A program made the translations under genes and the position numbers. A stretch of 64,000 nucleotides of DNA, taken from an uncultured Armatimonadota bacterium (GTDB taxonomy: Bacteria > Armatimonadota > Fimbriimonadia > Fimbriimonadales > Fimbriimonadaceae). Under the pieces are notes generated by a model, which was not told the origin of the DNA, did not search any database, and saw only the letters and a program-made list of their open reading frames with translations. The stretch covers positions 17,242 to 81,241 of the forward strand of contig CAILEM010000072.1 in NCBI GenBank assembly GCA_903833215.1. Direction: 5' to 3'. Position 1 is the stretch's first letter. The number at the start of each line of letters is the position of its first letter. Positions 1 through 7,135 of this stretch are shown here, one piece after another.

Positions 1-366
1 GATCACATCAAGCTTAAGTCGAGTCAAGGATGCTTCAATTTCTCGGCGAATGGAATCCGACTTGAGGCTCTTTGAGATCTCTCCCTGCTCATTCCACACA
101 CGCTCGCACTTCGTAAAAACGTACGGCCGATCTGACATCCCATCAAGGGCTTTGGCAACGACTTCTTCGGAGTGCCCGAGGCCATAAACGGCGGCGGTGT
201 CAATCCAGTTAATTCCCGCATCAAGTGCCTTGTGAATTGCCTCAATCGAGTCATTATCATCCTGGTTGCCCCAGGCAAATCGGTAACCAGGCCCTCCCAT
301 GGCCCAAGCCCCAATTCCAATGGGTGTCAATTCCAGATCGCTGTTCCCCAACCGTGCGGTATTCAT
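1..366 (-). CDS. Aldo/keto reductase, 5' part only (cut by window edge)
   Basis: The first 122 codons of a minus-strand gene are present; the rest lies beyond the left edge. The ATG at 364-366 opens MNTARLGNSDLELTPIGIG, a usual beginning for aldo/keto reductases, which are NAD(P)H-dependent TIM-barrel oxidoreductases of the cytoplasm. Of the family's catalytic tetrad, Asp and Tyr are visible in NWIDTAAVYGLGHSEEVV and Lys in YVFTKCER; the His would be outside the window. The gene is transcribed away from the exported protein at 511, sharing 144 bp of upstream DNA. A second, complete aldo/keto reductase sits at 13828-14856. The substrate cannot be told from the sequence. Confidence 0.88.
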   Translation of the reverse strand, partial: MNTARLGNSDLELTPIGIGAWAMGGPGYRFAWGNQDDNDSIEAIHKALDAGINWIDTAAVYGLGHSEEVVAKALDGMSDRPYVFTKCERVWNEQGEISKSLKSDSIRREIEASLTRLKLDVI

Positions 367-510
367 TTGCGAAAGTCTACGACTTTAGAGCAGAGGATGT
401 GTCCCAAAGGGAGCGGCTTCAACTAGGCATTCACCGACTATTTTCTGCAAAAGCGGATCTGATTAACGATCATCGTCGTCCAAAGGCCGCAACCCACCCA
501 GGAGATCACT

Positions 511-1284
511 ATGCTAAGGACCACATTTTGTATCGCGTTGACCGTCGGTATCTGTTCGTTTGCCAACGCTCAGCCCGTAAAGCTGGATAACCATGTTGGC
601 ACGACAGACGCTTGGGCGAGTCTGGTTCGAAAGGGCCATAAAATCACATTTCAAGGTCGCGTAACAGGGGTTCTCACTTCAAAGCGTGATTTACTCTCCG
701 CTAACGAAGTTCTACTTCTCGTTCGAAACGCCGATGGCGGTGGAACGACAACCGTAGACGTCGGGCCGCGGTGGTTCATCGACCATCAAAGTGCAAAGAT
801 TCGTGTCGGCGACAAAGTTCAAGTCACAGGAACCAAGGTGATGGTTAGTGGTCACGGGATGATCATTTCTTCCTTCATTCGCCTACGAGATCAAGGTGGG
901 CCTGTCCTTACATCTCGAAGGCTGAATGGCACTGCGTATTGGGTCGCGACGGAAACCGCCGACCGATCTCAAGTGGCAGCAAGCGCCACAACGATTGATG
1001 GAACGTTTGCTGACTTCGGAACCTACAGCCAAGACAACGTTATTCACAGCAGTGGGATTCTGCAAACTGCCGACGGACGCATGACGATCGACTTGGGGCC
1101 ACAGTGGTACTACCAGGGCCAGAACCTGTCCTACCAAATCGGCCAACGCGTCTTCGTTGTGTCAGGGCCCAATCCGTTTACTGTCGGTGGAAACCTGACG
1201 GTCTACCCAAGCTACAACATCTATCAAGGGCAGCAGGTCTATAACCTCAGGGATACCAACGGGAATCCAATCTACGGCAACTAA
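511..1284 (+). CDS. Exported protein with two OB-fold-like repeats, function unknown
   Basis: A 257-residue protein with a clear signal peptide (about residues 1-20, ending SFANA before QP). The mature part holds two related stretches, about 50-125 and 165-245. Each contains a short GRVTGVLTS- or SGILQTADG-like strand, then VDVGPRWF or IDLGPQWY, then a GDKVQVTGT- or GQRVFVVSG-like strand. This pattern resembles small OB-fold barrels of secreted proteins, but I cannot assign a named family. The ATG is well supported by AGGAG seven bases upstream. It stands alone, divergent from the aldo/keto reductase, and is followed by an 11-bp perfect hairpin at 1299-1333. No catalytic motif is visible. Confidence 0.8.
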   Translation: MLRTTFCIALTVGICSFANAQPVKLDNHVGTTDAWASLVRKGHKITFQGRVTGVLTSKRDLLSANEVLLLVRNADGGGTTTVDVGPRWFIDHQSAKIRVGDKVQVTGTKVMVSGHGMIISSFIRLRDQGGPVLTSRRLNGTAYWVATETADRSQVAASATTIDGTFADFGTYSQDNVIHSSGILQTADGRMTIDLGPQWYYQGQNLSYQIGQRVFVVSGPNPFTVGGNLTVYPSYNIYQGQQVYNLRDTNGNPIYGN

Positions 1285-1298
1285 CAGAAATCCAAACA

Positions 1299-1333
1299 AT
1301 GGACAGAATGACCGCTTAGCTAATTCTGTCCAT
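1299..1333. terminator. Hairpin between convergent genes
   Basis: ATGGACAGAAT (1299-1309) and ATTCTGTCCAT (1323-1333) form a perfect 11-bp stem around a 13-base loop. It lies between the stop of the exported protein and the stop of the minus-strand YCII gene, so it probably ends transcription from both sides. No run of T follows, so intrinsic termination is not certain. Confidence 0.55.
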
Positions 1334-1358
1334 GGTTCATGGCGCGGTTTTGTTCACT

Positions 1359-1727
1359 CTAATCGCTTTCGTTCAAGTGAAGAGGTAGTGAGGGAATCTC
1401 TTTCACCGGTCGAATTTCAATGGTGCCGATCTTGGCCACCGGATGCTGGGAGGCGATGCTGATCGCCTCATCAAGATCTTCTGCCGCGACGAGCAAGTAA
1501 CCTGCCAGTTGCTCCCGCGTCTCCGCAAACGGTCCATCGGTGACTAATCGCTGTCCATCTCTCAATTGGACGCTCGTGGCGGTACAGGTTGGGTGAAGAA
1601 TTCCCCCCGAAACGTATTGACCGTTTTCCATAAGACGCTCGGCGAGGCCATCACAACCTTTAGCGGTGTGATCAGCGATTCGGGCAGGAGAGTTCTCGTC
1701 CACATAGACCAGAAGCATGTAATTCAT
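1359..1727 (-). CDS. YCII/DGPF-domain protein
   Basis: A 122-residue protein of the YCII-related family, recognised by MNYMLLVYVDE at the N-terminus, the signature LVTDGPFAETREQLAGYLLV in the middle, and a final strand giving IEIRPV. Proteins of this type are small ferredoxin-fold dimers of uncertain catalytic role, and they are known neighbours of ECF42-group sigma factors. That is the arrangement here: sigma factor (2387), GyrI-like protein (1753), then this gene, all on the minus strand, with 25 bp separating it from the GyrI-like gene. It is probably cotranscribed with that gene from the promoter at 2281-2297. No strong ribosome binding site is visible. Confidence 0.85.
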   Translation of the reverse strand: MNYMLLVYVDENSPARIADHTAKGCDGLAERLMENGQYVSGGILHPTCTATSVQLRDGQRLVTDGPFAETREQLAGYLLVAAEDLDEAISIASQHPVAKIGTIEIRPVKEIPSLPLHLNESD

Positions 1728-1752
1728 CTCACTTCAAATACTCAAACTTGCT

Positions 1753-2217
1753 TCAGCAGATCGAGTACCAGATTTCAATATCTCCTTTCCCTTCCTGTGG
1801 GTCGAAATGAGGGCCGTAAACCTCGATCACGACATGGTCGTCTGGAGGAGCTTCGCCACTTGATGGCAGCCACTGATTGTGGATGGCATCGATGGTTAGG
1901 CAGATTTTGGAGACATGCTCCGAATGAGAAAACACCGCGTATCGATGGGGCGGCAAGGAAAACGTCGTCAATTCGGGCGGCACTGGGCCAGATCCGTCAA
2001 CCTCAAAGCCTGCGAAATAGCGAAAGCCGCCATCGAACATTCCATAAGAAATACCGTAGGCATCGCCTCCCGTTTGGCCAGGAATGTTTCCCATGTGGCG
2101 GCCAACTTGATGCCACTGGCCCGGAATGTCACCGATAGCTTGATATGAGTAGGAGGCATCGTTTCCGACCAGCAACTTTGCTCCTGCGTCGACGATTCGA
2201 ATTGGTGAAATACTCAT
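1753..2217 (-). CDS. GyrI-like / AraC effector-binding domain protein
   Basis: A 154-residue stand-alone effector-binding (GyrI-like) domain. Features include the FxYFAGFEV-type strand (FRYFAGFEVDG), a following YAVFSHSEH segment and the conserved end VIEVYGPHFDP ... DIEIWYSI, the typical last strand of this fold. Such domains bind small molecules; solo copies may sequester ligands or act as regulators. I chose the ATG at 2217 because GGAG lies six bases upstream; the longer frame from a GTG at 2229 would put that site inside the gene. It precedes the YCII gene by 25 bp. Its promoter has a perfect TATAAT with an adjoining 12-bp palindrome (2281-2297), which suggests control separate from the sigma gene. 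Confidence 0.8.
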   Translation of the reverse strand: MSISPIRIVDAGAKLLVGNDASYSYQAIGDIPGQWHQVGRHMGNIPGQTGGDAYGISYGMFDGGFRYFAGFEVDGSGPVPPELTTFSLPPHRYAVFSHSEHVSKICLTIDAIHNQWLPSSGEAPPDDHVVIEVYGPHFDPQEGKGDIEIWYSIC

Positions 2218-2280
2218 TTTTTTCTCCACTGGATGCTGCTAGCCCACCTTGAGCCAGTCCCTCACATTGGGTTTACCACG

Positions 2281-2297
2281 ATTATATTTACGTAAAT
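2281..2297 (-). promoter_or_regulatory. Promoter -10 with 12-bp operator-like palindrome
   Basis: On the minus strand a perfect TATAAT (complement of 2281-2286) lies about 64 bp before the GyrI-like start. Directly upstream, sharing one base, is the perfect palindrome ATTTACGTAAAT (2286-2297). The -35 region is weak (GGAGCA at 17 bp spacing). A repressor bound to the palindrome would cover the spacer, so a regulated promoter is likely; the regulator is unknown. Confidence 0.55.
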
Positions 2298-2386
2298 GTC
2301 TTCTGCTCCCCGAGAAATTGTCGAATGAGCGGATCGAAATTCGACACGCAAACAAATTTTGTTAGAAAACAGTCGCCTCTGCGAAA

Positions 2387-3631
2387 TCACTCGTTGAGGT
2401 CATTGATTCTCGCCCGCAGAAATCTGCGTTCGGGTTCCTGTTGAGTCAGTTCTAGCGCCCTCTCATAAGATCGTTTTGCCTCGGTTCTCTGTCCCAATCT
2501 TCGGCAGAGGTCTGCACGGGCCGAATGGGCCAAATAGTATTGGTCAAGCTCACCCCGACCCAAGATGGCGTCGATAATCTCAAGTCCCTGAGTAGGACCA
2601 TCGGCCATTGCCACCGCAACTGCCCGGTTTAGCTCAATGACCGGAGATGGATGAATTCGCAATAGGACGTCGTACAAACTGATGATCTGGGCCCAATCTG
2701 TTTCGCTGGCCACCGTTGCTTCGGAATGAACGGCGGCAATGGTTGCTTGTAGCGTGTAGGGGCCAAACTGTCGGGACAACAGAGCGCTCTGGACGAGTTG
2801 CTGCCCTTCCTTGATCAGATCCTGATTCCAAAGAGTCCTGTCTTGGTTTTCCAGCAGGACAAGGTCGCCATGAGGTGAGCTACGTGCCGCGCGTCGAGAT
2901 TCCTGAAGCAACATGAGCGCAAGCAAACCCGTCACCTCAGGTTTGGGGAGGAGTTGTTGCAGCAATCGGCCGAGTCGAATGGCCTCAGCAGAAAGATCGG
3001 CACGGGTGACGCTATCCCCAAATGTCGCGGAATAACCTTCATTGAACACCAAATAGACTACTTGCAAGACGCCTTCCAACCTCTCAGCCAACTCGTTAGT
3101 TGAAGGCACGACATAGGGGATCCTTGCTTCCCGAATCTTCTGCTTCGCGCGAACGATTCGTTGAGCCAAGGTTGTTGGGGAAACTAAGAGACAACGTGCA
3201 ATTTCTTCAGTGGTAAGCCCGCAAACTTCGCGTAACGTGAGTGCCACTCGGGCTTCCGCAGACAGGGCCGGATGGCAGCAGGTGAATATCAACCTCAGAT
3301 CGTCGTCCCTCACCTCGTCTGCAGATTCGAAAGCTCTCTCTGACGTGGACTCAAGCGTGTCCACAATGGCACTGAGGGAGGTATCAACCTTCGCCCGACG
3401 TCGGATCACATCAATTCCCTTGAATCGACCTACTGAAACGAGCCAGGCCCTGGGATTTGCAGGCACACCTTGGGTTGGCCATTGCTCAAGTGCAGCGGCA
3501 AACGCGTCCTGCAGCGCCTCCTCGGCAAGGTCAAAATCGCCGAGCAGGCGAATCAATGTGGCAAGAATCTGACGCGAATCATTGCGATAAGCCGCATCAA
3601 CCGCGGATCGGACAGAGTCGTCACTAGAAAT
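2387..3631 (-). CDS. ECF42-type RNA polymerase sigma factor with C-terminal DUF6596/TPR extension
   Basis: An extracytoplasmic-function sigma factor of 414 residues, about twice the length of a minimal ECF factor. Region 2 is at about 25-85 (LATLIRLLGDFDLAEEALQD), region 4 at about 125-180 (LTTEEIARCLLVSPTTLAQR), followed by the DUF6596-type region (YLVFNEGYSATFGDS) and TPR-like helices to the end. This architecture, with YCII neighbours, marks the ECF42 group, where the C-terminal extension rather than a membrane anti-sigma factor controls activity. The start matters: TTG at 3556 would delete the conserved helix RSAVDAAYRNDSRQILAT. The frame is open back to a TGA near 3665 and contains no ATG, GTG or TTG there, but an ATT at 3629-3631 has AGGAAGG six bases upstream. 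I therefore place the start at ATT. Spacing to the next gene is 169 bp. Confidence 0.85.
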   Translation of the reverse strand: MSSDDSVRSAVDAAYRNDSRQILATLIRLLGDFDLAEEALQDAFAAALEQWPTQGVPANPRAWLVSVGRFKGIDVIRRRAKVDTSLSAIVDTLESTSERAFESADEVRDDDLRLIFTCCHPALSAEARVALTLREVCGLTTEEIARCLLVSPTTLAQRIVRAKQKIREARIPYVVPSTNELAERLEGVLQVVYLVFNEGYSATFGDSVTRADLSAEAIRLGRLLQQLLPKPEVTGLLALMLLQESRRAARSSPHGDLVLLENQDRTLWNQDLIKEGQQLVQSALLSRQFGPYTLQATIAAVHSEATVASETDWAQIISLYDVLLRIHPSPVIELNRAVAVAMADGPTQGLEIIDAILGRGELDQYYLAHSARADLCRRLGQRTEAKRSYERALELTQQEPERRFLRARINDLNE

Positions 3632-3837
3632 GACGCACCTTCCTAGATATTCTTCGATAGATCAAGATCCGTTTGCTCCTTTGCTACTGGCTTGCGACGG
3701 GCTCACTGTTCCGCAGGCGTCAATAAGGTACACCGATTGGTGACGCTCTAGGCCAGTAACCCTTAATTTCTTGTCAGCCTAACTCCTATCCAAACGCGAT
3801 CTGCGCTACTCTATTGGGTCTAGAGTTGGAATCAAAG

Positions 3838-4860
3838 ATGAAAGCAAGCTTCTGGGTCGGGTTAGGAATTTGTGCATCTGCGGCAACTGCCACAGCTGTC
3901 TATCGATTTGACAAGCGGCAAGCGCCGCCAATGGATCTCTCCAAGTACGTACCGTACACGGCCAAGGCTGGAGATGGAGACTACATTCTTGATCCCCCCT
4001 TCAAGAATGCACCCGAACTGACACCAAGAAACGATGTTCCGAAGGGCAAGGTTTTCCACTTGGTGATGGACTCAACCGAGAGCAAAATCTATCCTGGAAT
4101 AAGCAAGAATTCTCCTGGGAAGATCACTCCCTATAAAAGAAATGTCACGGTGTACGTTCCCAGCCAATACGTCGAAGGCAGCGCTGCACCGTTCCTCGTG
4201 TCCCAAGACAGCATGGGGCGCGGCGAAATCCCGACGATTCTCGACAACATGATCGCTGACCATCGTTTGCCAGCGATGGTTGCGATTTTCATCGATTCCG
4301 GCGGTAGTGATGCTCAAGGAAGCCAACGCGGCTTAGAGTACGACACTCTCTCGCCTTGGTACGCCCAGTTTATTGAGTGGGAAGTTCTTCCGAAGGTTTC
4401 GAAAGAGTGCCATGTTTCCTTTACAAAGGACCCCAATGGACGCATGACGATGGGTGGAAGTTCTGGCGGTGCCTGCGCCTTCACGATGGCCTGGTACCGG
4501 CCTGACCTGTATCATCGTGTTTTGACCTATTCGGGAACTTACGTTAATCAGCAGTGGCCGCCTGATCCTGAAAACCTTCATGGTGCTTGGGCATACCACG
4601 AATATTTGATTCCAAAGAGCAAGAAGAAGCCACTGCGAATCTGGATGGAAGTAGGTGCCAACGACCTGCGCCCTAATGACCCAGAGTCGACGCTTCACAA
4701 CTGGCCGCTCTCAAACGTACGTATGGCTGCTGTCCTCAAGGCAAGGCATTATCCCTACCAATTTGTGTTCGTCAACAATGCCGTGCACGTTGATGGGGGC
4801 GTCGTTCGACAAACACTTCCTCAAGCCCTAGAATACGTTTGGAAGGGATACCGTCCATAG
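3838..4860 (+). CDS. Exported or membrane-anchored esterase (Fes/esterase D-like alpha/beta hydrolase)
   Basis: A 340-residue alpha/beta hydrolase of the enterochelin-esterase-like (esterase D) type. The N-terminus MKASFWVGLGICASAATATA is a signal peptide or anchor. Family landmarks are VTVYVPSQYV, AIFIDSGGSDAQGSQRGLEYD, the nucleophile elbow MTMGGSSGGACAF with the catalytic Ser, and a late NNAVHVDGG that supplies the His. Such enzymes cleave ester bonds; the substrate is unknown. The upstream TTG at 3814 would add eight residues, and I prefer the ATG at 3838 because the signal peptide begins there. The end overlaps by 22 bp the frame of the DinB protein that follows, so the two are probably cotranscribed. 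Confidence 0.82.
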   Translation: MKASFWVGLGICASAATATAVYRFDKRQAPPMDLSKYVPYTAKAGDGDYILDPPFKNAPELTPRNDVPKGKVFHLVMDSTESKIYPGISKNSPGKITPYKRNVTVYVPSQYVEGSAAPFLVSQDSMGRGEIPTILDNMIADHRLPAMVAIFIDSGGSDAQGSQRGLEYDTLSPWYAQFIEWEVLPKVSKECHVSFTKDPNGRMTMGGSSGGACAFTMAWYRPDLYHRVLTYSGTYVNQQWPPDPENLHGAWAYHEYLIPKSKKKPLRIWMEVGANDLRPNDPESTLHNWPLSNVRMAAVLKARHYPYQFVFVNNAVHVDGGVVRQTLPQALEYVWKGYRP

Positions 4861-5420
4861 CCAAACGCTTCAGCCCAAATCATCTTTCGTTTGTCTTTGA
4901 CGGATGGGATGGATACCACCGCAGCATTGTGAACGCCATTGCTCCCCTTACTACGGAGCAACTGGCGTTCCGAAGCTCCCCAGAAATGCGATCAGTCGGG
5001 GAACTCGCTTTGCACATTGCGGATGGACGTGTCGACTGGTTTCGCCGAATGGACGCCCCGTTAAGTGCTGCACTGTGGGAAGAAATCGATCAACGCCTGG
5101 GCTTCTCGACATTGGACGCGGTTTCCCTGTGTTCTTGGCTCGATAGAACGTGGGCGATGGTTGCTGCCACGTTAAACCAGTGGTCGGTGAAGGACCTGTG
5201 TGAGTCCTATCGTCATTCCTATCAAGGAAAGGACTTTGCGGTCTCGAAGCAATGGACCCTCTGGCGGATCATGTCGCACGACATTCACCATGGCGGTCAA
5301 CTGAGCGAAATGCTGGCTTGCCAGGGCATTATTCCGTTTGAGTTGACGCATTTGGGTGGCCATTTGACAGAGCCGCCGCTATGGAGTCAATCGCAGAAAA
5401 TTAGTCTGCCCCAGACGTAA
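4839..5420 (+). CDS. DinB-family protein
   Basis: A 193-residue four-helix-bundle protein of the DinB/YfiT superfamily. The three expected metal-binding His residues are in ELALHIADGRVDW and IMSHDIHHGGQLSEM. Members include metal-dependent thiol S-transferases, but most are uncharacterised, so no reaction is assigned. The start is uncertain: the only usual in-frame start before the conserved FDGWDGYHRSIV segment is the TTG at 4839, inside the end of the esterase gene. The 22-bp overlap suggests translational coupling. A second DinB protein lies at 22208. Downstream, 122 bp separate it from the respiratory operon. Confidence 0.75.
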   Translation: MEGIPSIAKRFSPNHLSFVFDGWDGYHRSIVNAIAPLTTEQLAFRSSPEMRSVGELALHIADGRVDWFRRMDAPLSAALWEEIDQRLGFSTLDAVSLCSWLDRTWAMVAATLNQWSVKDLCESYRHSYQGKDFAVSKQWTLWRIMSHDIHHGGQLSEMLACQGIIPFELTHLGGHLTEPPLWSQSQKISLPQT

Positions 5421-5508
5421 ATTCAGCCTCAAACGCTTCGCATTTCTGACCTTCCTGCATGTCCTGTTTTTCATGGACACGGAAGATAGCGCGGCACATA
5501 AATCGTGC

Positions 5509-5534
5509 TTGACCACACACTGTCGGCAGGTCAA
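5509..5534. promoter_or_regulatory. Inverted repeat TTGACC-N14-GGTCAA upstream of respiratory operon
   Basis: TTGACC (5509-5514) and GGTCAA (5529-5534) form perfect 6-bp arms 14 bases apart, ending eight bases before the first ATG of the operon. The same half-site, with a 2-base centre, makes up the palindrome before blaI (40821-40836). It could be an operator or simply chance; no convincing -10 box is seen next to it. Confidence 0.35.
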
Positions 5535-5542
5535 AGCACACA

Positions 5543-6652
5543 ATGCAGTTCCCACATGTGGATCCCATTCCCATACCTGCACCGGTATGGCTCATGAAAG
5601 CGTTAAGTATCTTGACGCTCACCCTACACTTCTTTGCCGTTCAACTTTTGATCGGCAGCTTAGTTGCCGTCATTTACTTTAGCGTTAAGGCAAAAGGCGG
5701 TAAGGACGCTGCCAGTTCAGTTGCGGCGCTGGCAACTGCTCGACGGTTGCCTATCATCATGACGTTCGTAATCAACCTCGGTGTGCCACCGCTGTTGTTC
5801 GCTCAAGTCCTCTACGGCCGAGCTTTTTACTCAAGCAGCATCTTGCTTGGAGTGGAGTGGCTCGCGGTTGTCTTCCTGGTAATGGCTTGCTACTGGCTGC
5901 TTTACAGAACAGCCGATAGAACCCTCAACGGAAAACCGGTTCACTGGCAAGCTGGCGGAGCACTGGTCCTAGCCGCATTGGTGGGCCACATCTACGCCTC
6001 AGTCATGACCCTCATGCTGAAACCAGAGGTTTGGCAAGAGATGTACGCCAAGACTGCGACAGGTTTGCAGAGCGCTCCTCACGATCCAACGCTTGAACCA
6101 CGATTACTTTTCGTGCTCGTTGGCGGACTTCTCCTCGGTGGTCTATGGTTGACGTTGCACAGCAAGATGCAGACCATCGCCTCTGACGCGGGAGATCTAC
6201 TTCGACGCACGGGAAGCATCATGGCTGTAGCCGGCGCGGTAGGTGAGCTCGTCGTCGGATTCTGGGCGTATAGCGTTCAGCCTGCCGAAGTTCAAACGGG
6301 TCTTCACACAACGTTCTACACCGTATCCATGGGTATCTGGGGCGTGGGCTTCATTCTTGCCCTCCTCGGAGCAGTGATCCTCGTCGGACGCAAGGCAAAT
6401 CCCGTTCTATTCTCCTTCGTCGGAGCGCTAGGTGCTTTCCTTGGTCTCGCCGGTGCAGTCATCGTTCGCGACGGAATCCGTGATGTAACCCTGCTTCAGA
6501 AGGGCTTCGACGTCTGGAAGCGCGTGGAGTACTCGAACTGGTTCGTCATTGGACTGTTCCTTCTTCTTCTCGTCCTCGGCATCGTAGCGATCGGCTGGCT
6601 TCTGCTGGTCATGAAGGCAGCGAAGCCTGTTCAAGAAAAGGTGATCTCATGA
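5543..6652 (+). CDS. CydA-like multi-pass membrane subunit of a respiratory complex
   Basis: A 369-residue integral membrane protein with about nine hydrophobic helices. Its first helix, LTLHFFAVQLLIGSLVAVIY, aligns with IFHVMISQFAVGGGLYLAL of the gene at 8216, including the His that in cytochrome bd subunit I ligates heme. A second shared segment is LLGVEWLAVVFLVMACYW against FGWAIEWVFFLVELASAIVY. It is therefore a divergent relative of CydA, lacking the quinol loop and any heme c motif. I infer that it pairs with the 8216 product. It is the first gene of a four-gene operon, and its stop overlaps the Rieske ATG (ATGA). The ATG at 5543 keeps the PIPIPAPVWL leader; an internal ATG at 5594 is possible. 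No clear ribosome binding site is present. Confidence 0.72.
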   Translation: MQFPHVDPIPIPAPVWLMKALSILTLTLHFFAVQLLIGSLVAVIYFSVKAKGGKDAASSVAALATARRLPIIMTFVINLGVPPLLFAQVLYGRAFYSSSILLGVEWLAVVFLVMACYWLLYRTADRTLNGKPVHWQAGGALVLAALVGHIYASVMTLMLKPEVWQEMYAKTATGLQSAPHDPTLEPRLLFVLVGGLLLGGLWLTLHSKMQTIASDAGDLLRRTGSIMAVAGAVGELVVGFWAYSVQPAEVQTGLHTTFYTVSMGIWGVGFILALLGAVILVGRKANPVLFSFVGALGAFLGLAGAVIVRDGIRDVTLLQKGFDVWKRVEYSNWFVIGLFLLLLVLGIVAIGWLLLVMKAAKPVQEKVIS

Positions 6653-7134
6653 GCAAAAACCCATCGAATAATCCCAGCATTGAGCCGGTAGAAGACGAGA
6701 TTAGTCGAGCGAGCTTTATCAAAGTCACCGTAGGCGGGATGTGTCTCGCCTACGCGGCCGCCATCGGTTATCCCGTTTATCGCTACCTCAATTCCCCTGT
6801 CGCACGTGAGGCCGCGATGTCGGCAGTTACCGATGTCGCTCTTCCGGGAGCAGACAAGCTTCCGCTCGGCGGCGTTCTCCTGTTTAAGTTCGGACCGTAT
6901 CCTTCAATGCTCATTCATCACAAAGATGACAGTTGGGTGGCATTTGACTCGGTCTGCACGCACCTGGGTTGCACGGTTCAATACCACCCAGAGCAAGACA
7001 AGATCGTGTGCGCTTGCCACGGCGGCCAATACGATTCTCACACAGGCGCGAATGTAAGTGGACCGCCACCGAAGCCGCTTACCAAATTCAACGTTAAGGT
7101 TGCGACCGGCACCGTGACAGTTACGAGAGCATAG
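6649..7134 (+). CDS. Rieske [2Fe-2S] iron-sulfur protein
   Basis: A 161-residue Rieske protein. An N-terminal anchor helix (about 22-47) is followed by the cluster domain with CTHLGC (Cys103, His105, Cys108) and CACHGGQYD (Cys121, Cys123, His124). By family rule Cys103, His105, Cys121 and His124 bind the cluster, and Cys108-Cys123 form the disulfide. The GPPPKPL segment near the end is the usual proline loop. It takes electrons from quinol at the cytochrome b partner encoded next (2 bp gap) and passes them to a c-type heme. Its ATG overlaps the stop of the first CydA-like gene. No twin-arginine motif is evident ahead of the anchor. Confidence 0.95.
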   Translation: MSKNPSNNPSIEPVEDEISRASFIKVTVGGMCLAYAAAIGYPVYRYLNSPVAREAAMSAVTDVALPGADKLPLGGVLLFKFGPYPSMLIHHKDDSWVAFDSVCTHLGCTVQYHPEQDKIVCACHGGQYDSHTGANVSGPPPKPLTKFNVKVATGTVTVTRA

Positions 7135-7135
7135 T

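Noticed and set aside
24..320. Minus-strand frame of 98 codons at the left edge
   Set aside because: It is out of frame with the aldo/keto reductase that clearly occupies the same strand (starting at 366).
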